DNA of 64,000 nucleotides from Vanilla planifolia (Eukaryota; Streptophyta; Magnoliopsida; Asparagales; Orchidaceae), in NCBI GenBank assembly GCA_023846275.1, contig JAIUJO010000298.1, forward strand, positions 69,501 through 133,500. Direction: 5' to 3'. How positions within the stretch are numbered: position 1 is the stretch's first letter; each line of letters opens with the position of its first letter. Below the pieces are notes generated by a model. It was not told the DNA's origin and did no database searches. It worked only from the letters and a program-made list of their open reading frames with translations. A program made the position numbers and the translations under genes. Shown here piece after piece: positions 49,901 to 62,906 of this stretch.

Positions 49901-52900
49901 TAGATTAAGTACAACATTCTTGACCATCATATTAGGTACACATATAAATTTAACATCATTCATGCCAAACAAAAAACAAATTTCTTAAAATATATAATCC
50001 AAAATTTAATTGGATAGTGCTTTTAAAGATAAGTATATTGATGTTTGTTTTCTCTTGATTTGATCTCATTTAAAATTACTACAAAGTTTCCAATTAAATA
50101 AACCTTAATAATAGCAAATTATTATATTAACATTAAGTAAATGGATGTTAAAGCTAAAAATTAGAAAATTTGAGGCAATATAATATCACTAAATTTAAGT
50201 AATGTAATGGTCACACTTTAAAAGAATTATTGTTTCAAAGTAATGTAACCAAATGAAATAAAAACATTTGTAGAAATTAGATAAAAAGCAGAGGATAATT
50301 ACATTCCATGATACAAAGTAGATCGAGTATAACATATTAAACCATCAAATCATCTATGAATAAAAATATCTTTAAAAATGTGCCAAAACATTCATAAGTA
50401 CAATATTTAAAAATATGGAAAGGAATATTTAAATGGATAAAGTTCATTGATACAATACTAAGACAATGGTTTGATCACATTTGCAATGGATATGGACAAA
50501 CTATGAGTTATTAATGTAAATAAGCACAAAATATACTAAATTATTTTACATATATAAAGTAAATATATATAAAATTTTAAATAAGACAAATTCAAATGTT
50601 ATAATATAAACAAATCAGAGATATTTAAAAGTTGTATGATAGAAGTTTTTTGTTTCAAAGTAATATGAGCTTATCAAGTAAGTTTTTTAAGAGATGAGAT
50701 AAATTGTACTAGAATGTTATATTCCCAAATGATAAGGACATTCAATGAAACATTATTGATTATCAAGCTAGGTATTAATAGAGGTATCTAATAAAAAAGA
50801 CCAAGTTTTTAGAATGTAAAATACTTAAAAATGTGAAAGAAAATTAATTAGAAAGAGCAAGTTTTGATGAGTCCAACAATGTTTTCTTTTTCTCAACCAA
50901 ATCACTTATTAAATTATTCCACATCACAAAAATAAATAAGAATAAATAATTTAAATTATTATTATAATATTAATTAAGTATTATATGATGTTAGAATGAG
51001 ATGATATTTAGTTACCTGGTAAAATAACGAAATCAAAGCAAAAGATTTCAAAAAATAAGATAAACTATGCAAAATAATTTTGTTCCAATATACTAAAGGG
51101 ATTGAGTGTAACATCCTCAATAGTAAATTTTGATAAATTTTGAAATGTCAAGTGAAACATACCAAAAATTGAGAAAATAATTCTTAAAAACATAGATATT
51201 AATACTTCATGTGATAAAACTTGTTAAGACTTAATATATGTAAAATAAATTAAAGAAATGTAACACAACAAAATAAAGGTAATTTCAATTTTATAGGGGG
51301 ATGAGAATTATAGATTTCTTGGAATATATATTAATTAAAGATAAAATGTTGTAGAAAATAAGACCAAGTGTATGGAAAAGTAGTATTTCAAGAAACTACC
51401 GAGATCGAGTGTAAGATTCTCTATCATTAAATTATGTACTAATCATAATGTCTTTGAAAGCAAGGCAAAGCATTAAAAAAAAATATATTTTATTAAATAA
51501 AAGTAAAAAAATAATTCAAGAAATTAGATAAATTGTATGGAAAAGTTGCATTCTAAGATAACATGGAGGTCTAGTGATGCATCTTTATCATTAAATCTAG
51601 TAAAATTCAAATTGCCTCATAAAACATAACTAAGTTTGAAAAAAATATCTAATAATACAGAAATTAATACTTCATTAGATAAAGCTCATAGAGACAAGTC
51701 AAAAAGTAGTATTTTTCTTGGTTGAATCTTATTTACAATTACCACTAATTACCAAAGAAATTAAAAATAAATAATAATAAAGTTATATTTTAATATTAAG
51801 TTAATAAATAATATAATTGTAATGAGATAAATTAAAGAAAGATAATGTAACAAAATGAATGTAATATAATGGTCATATGAGTGAAAAAAATGTTCCATAA
51901 TAGTATAACCAAATCATAATAAAACTTTAAAGAAATAAAATAAATTATACGAGAAACTAGTATTCCATGACATAAAAGAAAGTGTGTAAAATTCTCAATC
52001 CTCAAATCAGTCACCAACTAAAATGTCTTGTAAAGCAAGACAAAACATAAAAAATAATATATTTAAAAATATTAAATTTAATGAAAAACCTTTAAAGAAT
52101 TAAGTTAAAGTATATGAAAAAGTTACATTCCTGACACTATGGAGATGAAGTGTCACATACTTGAACATTAAATCTAGTAAATTTTTAAATATGTTGTAAA
52201 ACATAAAAAAAATTTGAGGAAAAGTATTTTAAAATATAGAAAATAACACTTTATTGGAGATCATAGATACTAGTCTAAGGGACTCTATTTTGCCATTATC
52301 AAATTAAAATTGACATTACAACTATTTCCAAATAAAAAAGTAATAAATTATTATTGTAGTAGTAAGGAAATATATGATAAGTATAAATGAGATAAATTAA
52401 AAAAATATAATATAACAAAACAATAGCTATGTAATTGTGACATTTGAGGAGAACTGGAGTTTTACATTAATATAAAAAAGTCAAAGTGAATAATTTGAAT
52501 AAATGATATAAATTATTTAATAGACTATATTCGAATATACTATAGAGATTGAGAGTAACATTGTCAATCATTAAATTAATTAAAAATGAAAATTCTTTAT
52601 AAAGCAAGCCATAACTTAAGAAAAATAATATATTAAAAAAATATAAAATAAATATTTTTTTATATAGTGCTGATCAAAACAAGTATAATAAAATTTAATT
52701 AATCTCGTTCTGATCTCATTTTGAATAACTATGAATTGGCAAATACGTAAGCATGAATAATAGTAAATTATCATAAATTATCATTTCAATATTAAGTAAA
52801 TATATGATAAAGCTAAAATTAAAGCAATTTGATGGAATTTCATATAAAAAATTGAAGTAATGCAAAAGACACCATATAGGAATTACAATTTCATAGAAAT

Positions 52901-55900
52901 ATAACAGCATAAAAGCAAAAAAAATTAAAAAAATTGATTTCAATTATTTTCTAAAGATACATTCAAACATAGTAATGGGATCAAGTGTAACACCCTTGAT
53001 TGTCAAATATGATAAAGTAAAAATATCTCATTAAGTGTGCAAACCTTCTAAAATAAAGTTTCAAAAATAAAAGAAATATATTTATTTCGACAGAGCTCAT
53101 CAAGATGACTCCAAGGATGTTTATTTCATCTTCATACTCTTTTACTTGGAATTACAACCAATTTCTAAAATAAATAAATATAAACACTAATAAATTTTTA
53201 TTAAATTATTAAGAAAATAAATATTAAAGGTAAAATAAAAAATATGTAATTCTTATGTTGTTACCAAATCGAAAAATTGAATCAAAATAAAACATACCAA
53301 AATTCTTTCTTCAAATTTTAGCAAATGATTAGGTAGATCTTGATAGGATAATTCTATGGATGTTTGTTTAAGTGAATATTTACTAAAGAAAAAATAATAT
53401 AAGTTGAACCATTATAATATAATTAAAGCAAAGAGATTTGAATGTCAAATGATAAGATATTTAGACTTCCATTGAAATATAGGAAAATAAAAAAATAGTA
53501 AAATTAGAAAATATAAAAGAAAGTTGTATTCCAAGATACTTAGAGGATCGGCTGTAACATTCTTGATTATAAAATTAGGTATGAATCAAAATATCTCATA
53601 AAATATGCCAAGATGTTAGAAACTAAAATATGCCTACAAAACAAAAAATGATGATTTAGTTAGATAAATCTTGCTAAGAAGGTTCCATTGATGTTTGTTT
53701 AGTCTCGATAAGACATCTTTTTTAATTATTAAGAATTATGTAAATAAATAAGAATAAATAGAAGAAATTATTAATTTAATATTTAGTAAGTAAATAATAA
53801 AAATAAAATGAGATAAATTGAAGAAATACTATTTATCAAATTAAAAACAATGTATTGGTCACACTAGACAAGATTTAGAGTTTCATTGTTCGATAATAAA
53901 ATTATACTAAAACATTTTGAGAAATTATTTAAAAACTTTTAATTCCTACATAATTAGGGGATTGAATTTAATATCATAGATCATTAAATGAGATAAAAAA
54001 ATGCATTTTAAAACAAATTAAAACAATAGAAAATAAAATATTTATGAATATAAAATTAAATAGTTAATTAGATGGAGCTCATGAAGACGAGTCCAATGAC
54101 ATTTGGTTCTCTTTGGCTGGTTGCGATTTGTAATTATTGCAAGTAAATAAAGAAAAAATGAATAATCATAAATTAATTTTAAATATTAAGTATGTATGTA
54201 TCAAAAGTTAAATGAGATAAATTGAAGAACATAATATAATTAAATGAAATACATGTAATGGTCGCAAACAATGTGATTTATAGCTACATAGCAACAAATC
54301 CATATCATAGTGAAACTCTTGAGTCTAATGTACTTAATCTTAAAATAAGCCATAAATTAAAATGTGACATAAAGATTGATAAAGTAATAAAAAAATTTTA
54401 AAAATATAAAAATAAATAATTCATTGGATAGAGCATGTCAAGAAGTGACCAATGTTAGATATTTTTCCTCAATTAAACCTTGTTTGAACTTAACAAGAAC
54501 TATAGAATTAAATATGTTTTAAAAAATTATTATTATAATATTAAAAAATTTATTTAAAGTTAAAATGAGATAAATTGAAGAAATATAATATAACCAATTC
54601 AAAGGAAAATATTTTAAAAAGCAAGATAAATTATACATGGAAGCTGATGTCCTTAGTACTGTGGAGATATTAAGTAAATGCATATAAAGCTTAAACATAA
54701 AAAAATTGAAGTAATATAATATAACCACATCAAAGAGATGTAATTTTTAAAAGCGAGGAGATCTTGAGTTACATAACACTCTAACTAACAAAACTAAAAA
54801 ATTTTGATAAAAAAAGATAAATTATTCAAGAAATTACAATGAAAATCGATTATAACATCCTCATGTGTCAAGCCATCTACGAATCAAATTTCCCCTTAAA
54901 ATGTGTCAAAATCATATAAAATGAAATATTTAAGAAATAATTATTTAATTTGACAGTTCTAATCATGGCAAGTCCAACAATTATTTTATTTTTGATGGTC
55001 CTCATAATTATCATGAATTTGCTATGTTATTAAACATAAATAACAATCAAATGTAATTTTAATATAACATAAATTTATATTAAAGCTAAAATGAAATAAA
55101 TTGAAGTAATACAATTTAACAAAATAATAGCGAAGTAGAGGTCACCTGAGAGGAAAAAATGAACTTTTACTTGTATATGCAATTCAAAGAAAAAAATTTT
55201 AAAAATTTAATAAATTAAATAAAAATGTATCATTCAAAGATACTAAGAAGATTGAGTGCAACATCCTCAATCATGACATATGATCTGATTCAAATTTTGA
55301 TTATTAAATATGGAAAAATACTATTAAATAACACATTTAAGAAAAAATTACTTAATTGGATAAATGTTGATGAGATGATTCCAATGATAATTGCTTCATC
55401 TCAATTAGACCATATTCTGAGTTACTACGAATTACAAATAAAGCAACCCTTAAGAATAATAAATTATTATTTTAATATTAAGTTAATATAAGTCAAATTT
55501 ATAATGAGATAAATGAAAATAATATAATACAATAAAAAAATGATTTAAATATCAAATGATAGTATATTTAGAGTTTCATAATCTTATAATAAAATAAAAG
55601 TAAAATTTGAAAATAAATAAGATAAAGTTTAGGAGAAACTTGCACTCCATGATATTAAAAAGTGCAAGCATCACATTCTCAATCTTAAGACCTTATGATA
55701 ATTGATTTATCCCATAAAAAATGCCAAGATATTAAATAGTTAAAACATTTAAAAAATACAAAATGAATATTTAATTACATATACGTCACTAGGAAGAGTC
55801 CATCTTTTGTTTGTCTCAATTGAACTTCATTTTGGAGTTACTATGGATTATAGACAACAAAAAGCATAAATAATAAAAAATTATCACTTTATAACTTTTA

Positions 55901-55961
55901 ATAAATAAATACAAAAGCTGAAATGAGATAAATTAAAGAAATAAATAGCCTAACTAAGGAT

Positions 55962-56135
55962 GAATGTAACACAATGTTTTCCTTGGGATTAGGAAGAGCT
56001 CAAAAGGCTTTAAAATAGTCAAATAAATGCATATCATATCCATCTCTAGTTTAGAGTGAAAGAGATATTCTAGTTGTCTTATCTATGTGGTATGGTACTA
56101 GACAGAATGCTAGCATTAGGTCTAAAGACAAGTTG
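55962..56135. repeat. Insertion of about 170 bp in a satellite unit
   Basis: The unit is interrupted near its CCAAATCAAAGTAATG block by sequence unlike the satellite (it contains CCTTGGGATTAGGAAGAGC and GTCTTATCTATGTGGTATGG). The satellite resumes at GACCAAATCAATTC. The limits are approximate and the identity unknown. The insert is less AT-rich than its host. Confidence 0.6.
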
Positions 56136-56694
56136 ATAATATGACCAAATCAATTCAATGCATAAGTCATATGAGAGAAGCTTTTGAGTTATGTGATAAC
56201 ATAATCAAATCAAAGTAAAACATTTTAAAAAATTGGATAAATTGTACGAAAAAATTAAGTTTCTAAATACCATGGGGATTGATTGTAACATTCTCAATCA
56301 TAAAATCAGTTAAACGATTGAATATCTCACAAAACCTACCTAAATAATTAAAAATAAAATATTTGAAAATTTTAAAAAATAAATACTTAATTTGATAAAG
56401 CTCATCAAGATAACTTTATTTGTTCATCTTGACAAATTAGCATCAGAAATACTATTAGTAATAAAAATAAATAATAAAAATAAAATTTTAAAATATGTTA
56501 AAAGTATATTAAAATTAAAAAGAGATAAATTCAAGAAATGTAATATATCAAAATTACAGAGATGCAATGATCACATAAAAGGAAGATTAGTGTTTTGCTA
56601 GAATAAACTAAAACAAATAACAAAGTTGAAGAAATAAGGTAAATTTTCTATATCAATAAAAAATTTTCATAAAGAATGCAAAAATTTCAAAAAT

Positions 56695-57262
56695 AATTTA
56701 TACAACAAAGTGATTCCATGAGAAAGCCACCAAGCCAACTCATGAACTCAAATAATAAAGCATTACATTTTCTTTAGCCACAACAAAATCAACATTCATC
56801 AATTCATGAGATTTCTTTTAAATAAGATATTACAAGCAATTATTTATTACAAAAAAGAACCTTTTTACCTACTTAAAGACTTTCATACCCATATAATTTT
56901 TTTAAAACGTCATCATGGTTCTTCTTAACTTTTTAAGACTTTCATGTTCATATAATTCTTTAGTACAAAAGAATGCCTCTTGCCATCAACATAAAAAATT
57001 TTATGCATAATTAAAAGGCATACATCTGAAAGACTTTCATCTAAAATTTGGGTACCTTCATTAACCTAACACCAACTACGGACTCATGGTGATGCACGAA
57101 TGAACCATGACTTCTCAAGGCTATTATTTAAATGTTCTCCAAATTTCCATACATGTATAAAATTTTAGAGAGATTTAGTTTCATTTATTCTAGCTTAAGA
57201 CCATATAATAGGTCAATGTTATTTTTTTGCCATAATTTTTTTTGTATCGTATCATTTTCTCT
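56695..57262. repeat. Direct repeat, left copy, with internal subrepeats
   Basis: It shares with 57,610-58,185 the blocks AAGCCAACTCA, AATTATTTATTA(C/T)AAAAAAGAA, CCCATATAA, AGGCTTTCAT or AGACTTTCAT, CATCTAAAATTTGG, AACCATGACTTCT or AATCATGACTTCT, and AATAGGT near the end. Inside lie about four degenerate subrepeats of 50-60 bp, each built on CTTCCTACC(T/A)ACTTCTT...CTTTCAT. Confidence 0.8.
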
Positions 57263-57609
57263 TAACTAAATAGAATTGTACTCTATGGAATTAAAGTCAA
57301 GAAAATCATCTATTTGTGTGGAGCAATCTTTTCTATTTCTTCATGTGTCATCTAAGTACCTTTACATGGTGGCTAGTTTTTACAATTAATAAGGAGCCTA
57401 AGATGCATATTAATTGTCAAGGGGACATAATGAATAGTAAAGAACCAATAATCAAGCATTGATTTTAAAAGGTAATGGGATCTCATCTTTTTCTTCAAGG
57501 TGCAGTATTGTCCCAAGAAATTGGTGAGGATTTGGTCATAGAATTGAAAGTTTGACAAAAGGGTCTTACGAAAGTAGAATAGAGCTATGAAGGATGGAGA
57601 AGAAAGTAA

Positions 57610-58185
57610 GGATTCACTCACCAAAGAAATTCCAATGGGAGGAAACCAAGCCAACTCAAGCACACAACAATAAAGAAATAAACTTTTGTTTTCCACAATT
57701 AATTCACCATTCATTCATTTGTGAGAGCTCCCTTAAATAGGAGATGACAAGTAATTATTTATTATAAAAAAGAATCTTCCTACCAACTTCTTCAAGGCTT
57801 TCATGCCCATATAACTTTTGTAATACATAATCATGCTTTCTACCTAACTCTTGAAAACTTTTAATTCCATTTAATTCTTTAATAGAAAAGGATACTTCTT
57901 ACCTACTGCTTAAAAACTTTTATATGCAAATAATAAAAGCATACTTCCTACTAACTTCTTAAAGGCTTTCATCTAAAATTTGGAAACCTTATTAAAGTAG
58001 AACCAACAACTCACTCATGACAATTCAAGAATAAATCATGACTTCTTAAGGATATCATTTACATGATCTCAAAATTATCATGCATGTGTTAAATTTTGTT
58101 AAGTGTTTGCTTGGTTGATTCTAGTTTGAGACATTGTAATAGGTATATGTTGTCATTTATCTACAATATCTATTTTGTATAATAT
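57610..58185. repeat. Direct repeat, right copy, with internal subrepeats
   Basis: This is the partner of 56,695-57,262. The subrepeats are clearer here, starting near 57,777, 57,838, 57,894 and 57,946. Each begins with CTTCCTACCAACTTCTT or a close variant. Divergence from the left copy suggests considerable age. Confidence 0.8.
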
Positions 58186-61100
58186 CAAATGTGGTATAAG
58201 AAAATGAAGGCGTTGTGATGATGAACTAGGGAAAAATTATGGTTTCATAATTATGTAAAAAAATCAAAGAAAACCTTTGAAAATAAGAGAAAAACTATTC
58301 TAGAAAATAACATTTCTAGATACATAGGGGGCAAAGTTTAACATTCTCAACCATCAGATATGATAATATTTGAAATGTCTCATAAACTATGCCAAAACTC
58401 TACATAATAAAATATTTAAAAACCAAAATAATAAAATGAATGAAAAAGTTTGACGAATCAAGATAAATTTTTGGAAGAAATTGAATTTGAGGACATTAAG
58501 GACATCGAGTCTATCATTCTCAATCATGAAATCAAGTAGAAATAAAATTGTTTCATAAAGCATGTAAAACCTTTTGAAGATACATATTTAAAAATATAAA
58601 AAAGAATATTTAGTTTTTTCTAGCCTATTAAGACAACCCTAGTGATATCTTTTTTTTTAATACACATTTTTTAGTATTACTGTAAATTAGTAAAGTAAGA
58701 AAGCATAAAAAATAAAAGTTTTATTTAAATATTAAGCAATCCAAGTTGAGGTTGAAATGAGACAAGTTGAAGCAATGTAATATAATTAAATCAAACTGAG
58801 TAAACATCATGAGAGAGGAAGTCTAAATCTACATAGAAATGTAACTTATAAATTAAAAAATTTGAAAAATGATATGTTGAACTAGAGTTATATTCTATGA
58901 TACGAAGGAGATTGAGTGCAACATCTTCGATAATCAAATCATTTATGAATAAAATACTAACATAAATGTTTCCAAAATATTAGATAATGAAATTTTTAGA
59001 AAAATAGAAAGTTATATTTAATTGAATAGATCACATTAAAATTAATCTAATAATATTGGTTTTACCTCTATTAGACTAAATAGGGAATTATTACAAATTT
59101 ATAAATCTGTTAAACATAAATAATAATAAAATATTAATTTAATATGATGTAAATATATAATAAAGTTTAAATGACAAAAAATGAAGACATGTAATATAAC
59201 AAACTCAAATTGATATATAGAACACACATGAAGGAAATGAGAATTTTTAATAATATGACCAATTCAAAGTACAAATTTTGAAGAAAAGGGATTAATTGCA
59301 CATGAAAGAAGCATTCAATGACACTTTGTAGATTGAGTGCAGCATTCTCGATAACCAAATAAAATATGATAAAAAATGTCTTAGAAAACATGTCAAAAAA
59401 CTCGAAAATAAAATATTTAAAAATTAAAAAAAGTTGCACGATTGATCAAAATGGGATGAGTTCAATTGCACTTTTTTCTATATTTGGACCTAATTTTGGA
59501 TAAATATATTTTATAAAATAAAAGAAGAATAAATAATTAAAAAATAATTAATTCTATAGTAAGTAAATATATATATTAAACATAAAACGAGATGAATTGA
59601 CGTAATGTAATATAATAAAATAAAAATGACTTAAAAGTAAAATGAATTAACATTAGTTATTCACAGTAATATAACCAAATTGAAATAAAACATTTAATGA
59701 CATAAGATAAGATTTATGAGTAAGTTACATTGTAAGATATTGAGAAGTTTGTGTAACTTTTTTAAAAATAAAATCAAGTATAACTCAAGGCATGTCGTAA
59801 AATTTGCCAAGTTATTGGAAAATAAAATATTTCAAAAAAATCCAAAATGAATTGTAATTATATAAAGCTCATTGAGATTAGCCTAATGATGTTTGTTTTA
59901 TCTCAATTAGACATCATTTTAAATTATTATCAATTACAACAGTAAGTTTAAAATAATAATAATAAATTGTTATTTTATTTTTAAAGATATAATTAATGAA
60001 TTTGAAATGAGATAAATTGAAGAAATATAATATAAGTCAATCAAAGCAAAGTATAGGAGACATAAGACGAGACTTAGAGTTTCATGGTTATATAATCAAA
60101 TCAAAGTGAAGCATTTCAAGAAATGATATGAATTATATGAAAAAGTAGTAATTGTAGATACAAGAGGATCATGTGTAACTTAGTTGATCATTAAATCAAG
60201 AAAAGCTTGAAATGTAACATAAATCCTACTAAACCCTAGAAACTAAAATATTTAAAAATATAAAAAAGATTAATCAATTGGATAGATAATGTTGAGATGA
60301 GTCCAATGATGTTCACTTCATCTTGGCAGGTGCGCATTCAAAATTTTTGCAATTAATTAAAGTAATTAAAATAAAAAACAATAAATTATTTTTTAATACT
60401 ACTAAATGAATAATAAACCTAAAATAAGATAAATTGTTAATATTTAATATACCCAAAACAAGGTTATTTAAGTTCGCATAATAGGAAATTTATGGTTACA
60501 TAATAATAAAGCGATATAATAGAAAACATTTGATAAAAGTTGATAATTTTTCTAGAAAGTTGGACTACAATACATGAACATGATTGAGTATAACAATCTT
60601 GAACATCAAATCAAGTACAAATTAAAATATATTATTAAACATGATAAAATCTTCCAAAAAAATTTAAAATTAAAAAATCAATATTTATATTGATAGAGCT
60701 CACCAAGAAGAGTGCAACAACCTTTCCTTCATCGTAATTGGACCACATTTCTAATTTATGAGAATTATCAAAATCAACAATCATAAATAGTAATAAATTA
60801 TTATTTAAATATTTAGTAAATATATAAAAAACTGAAAAAACATAAACTAAAAAGTATAACATAACCAAAAAAAAATGGTGTAAATGTCACTAGAGAGAAA
60901 ATTTTGAGTGACAAGATAATATAAAAAAATTAATGGTGAACATTTCAAAAAATAGGATAAATTGTTTGAAAAATTACACTCCTTAACACTAAGTGGATCA
61001 ACTGTAGCTTATTCAATCAAGTAAAATGTATAAAATCCTAGAAAATTAAATCTTTAAAAATTAAATACTTCACAAAATAGAGCTTATCAAGATTAGTGTA

Positions 61101-61961
61101 ATGGCATTTGCTTCATCATTATCAAATCTCATTTGTAATATTAATAAATCATAAAAGTAAATACAAATACAAAAAGAAATTATCTTTACTTTATGTAAAA
61201 ATGGTTTAATGTTGAATTGAGATAAATTGATGAAATATATAATCAAATGAAAAACATGCAATGGTTAGATGAGATTAGATTTGGATTTCGGTAGCAATAA
61301 AATTATTTTTGGCAAAAAGTTTTGAAAATTAAGATAAAATGTTTAAGAATGTTATAGTCCATGATAATGAGTACATTGAGCATAAAATCCATATCCATTA
61401 AATTAGATATGAATCAAAATATATAGTAAAGTGTGTCAAAATCTTCAAAAAAAATATTTTTGAATTTAAAAATGAATTTTTTAATTAGATAAAACTCTTC
61501 AAGGATAGTCGGATTATATTTGTTTTAACTCAATCAAATCTTGTTTGAATTACTATATTTACAAAATTAAATAAGCATATATCATAAATTTTTTTAAATT
61601 TAAATAAATATATAATAAAGCTAATATAAATTAATTTATAGCAATATAACATAAATAAATCAAAGGGATGTAAAGGTTACGTGAGTGAGAAACTAAAGTT
61701 TGGTAGTAATAGAAGAAAATCAATGAAAGTAATTTGAATAAATGAGACAAATTACGTAGGAATGCTCCATTCAAAGATGCAAAGTGGATTAAGTATGTCA
61801 CCATTAATTTTTAGAAATGATATGAATAGAAGTGTAGTTTCATTATTTCCAAAAAATCCAAAATGTATTTTAAAATATAAGAATAAATATTTAAATGGAT
61901 AATGCTATTTGAGATTAGTCCAATGACATTTGCTTCACCTTCATCAATCCTTGTTTAGAAT

Positions 61962-62906
61962 TAATGTGTCTTCATCCTTAATTCCTGTCCTTCGCATTGC
62001 CTCACTCCTACACTCACAAAAGATAGAAATGATCTATTCTTTCTTTGTTTAACTAAGAAAGATAATTTTATCATATAATAGAATTGAGAATATCTATTTA
62101 TCCCTTTGATCCTTTGAATATTTTGAATAATAAAAGATGTAACATTTGCTTGAAGGGAGTTTCAAAGAATAAGTTGAAATGAATGTTTATTGTGAAGCAA
62201 AGTTTATTCTTCGAAATAAACACTAGGAATCTCAAAAAAATAACTTAATTCCACATCCTAACATTGATTAAGTTATTAAGGCTACGGAACCTAAATATAA
62301 AAGAGGTGGTTGGGCTCCCTTCACTCTTCCTTTCCTAAGTTCCTCATAGGGCCCTCTTTACTGAATAGTAGAGCCACGAAAGCTAGTTGATTCATTACAT
62401 AGTCAATAATTCTAGGAATGAATTTGTCTTTTGATTATTTTTCTATGCAAATGCCATTCTTGCCAAGGTTGTTAATGATATAGACAATCTCTTAATTACC
62501 AGAACAAATCAATATAAAAGTGAATTGTTTATTTGAGGCACACCTAATATGATTCATTATTCATATAGATTGATATAGGATCTATAGGGAAATTAGTTAT
62601 TACAAAGTTGAGAGGCCCTGCACTAACAAAGCATCTTTCAATTACTTTGCATGATGAACCAACATTTATCAAATTTGAAAAAGAATATGAAGAAATGGTT
62701 TGCAAAATTTTAGTAGTGGTAAGAAAAATAAAAGAAATAAACACAATAAATAAAATAAATTAATTTGAATATATCTTTTGTGAAATTATGGTGTCGGGAA
62801 TAATGGAAAGAACCAAATGGAGAGAAGCAAGAGAAGTCAAAGATTTGTCACAAGCATGTCAAGGAAGTGGAGCTGTCGATTGGATTGATCCCGAAATCAA
62901 TTTTTG
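61962..62906. mobile_element. Insertion of about 945 bp in a satellite unit, unidentified
   Basis: The satellite stops within its CTTGTTTAGAATTA block and resumes with AATAAATAATTATC near 62,925. The inserted DNA is flanked by TTAGAAT on both sides (61,955-61,961 and 62,907-62,913), a possible 7-bp target-site duplication. It contains TATAAAAGAGG (about 62,298) followed by a pyrimidine-rich stretch, as in a promoter or an LTR, and a short + frame with LRGPALTKHLSITLHDEP (about 62,610). No terminal inverted repeats are visible. It could be a solo LTR, another transposon, or a fragment of host sequence. Confidence 0.45.

Larger units (their letters stand above)
56695..58185. mobile_element. Composite insertion bounded by two direct repeats of about 570 bp
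   Basis: About 1.5 kb of non-satellite DNA consists of two long direct repeats around a 350-bp middle. The layout (repeat, short middle, repeat) is that of a small LTR-type element such as a TRIM, or of a tandem duplication. The repeats end near GTATCGTATCA (57,262) and GTATAATATCA (58,174), compatible with an LTR ending in CA. No primer-binding site or target-site duplication was recognised, and the middle encodes nothing recognisable. If it is an LTR-kin element it is an old fossil. Confidence 0.5.

Noticed and set aside
57373-57714. A 113-codon minus-strand frame as a gene
   Set aside because: It straddles the middle of the direct-repeat insertion and the start of the right repeat, has no recognisable domain, and the corresponding part of the left repeat is not open.
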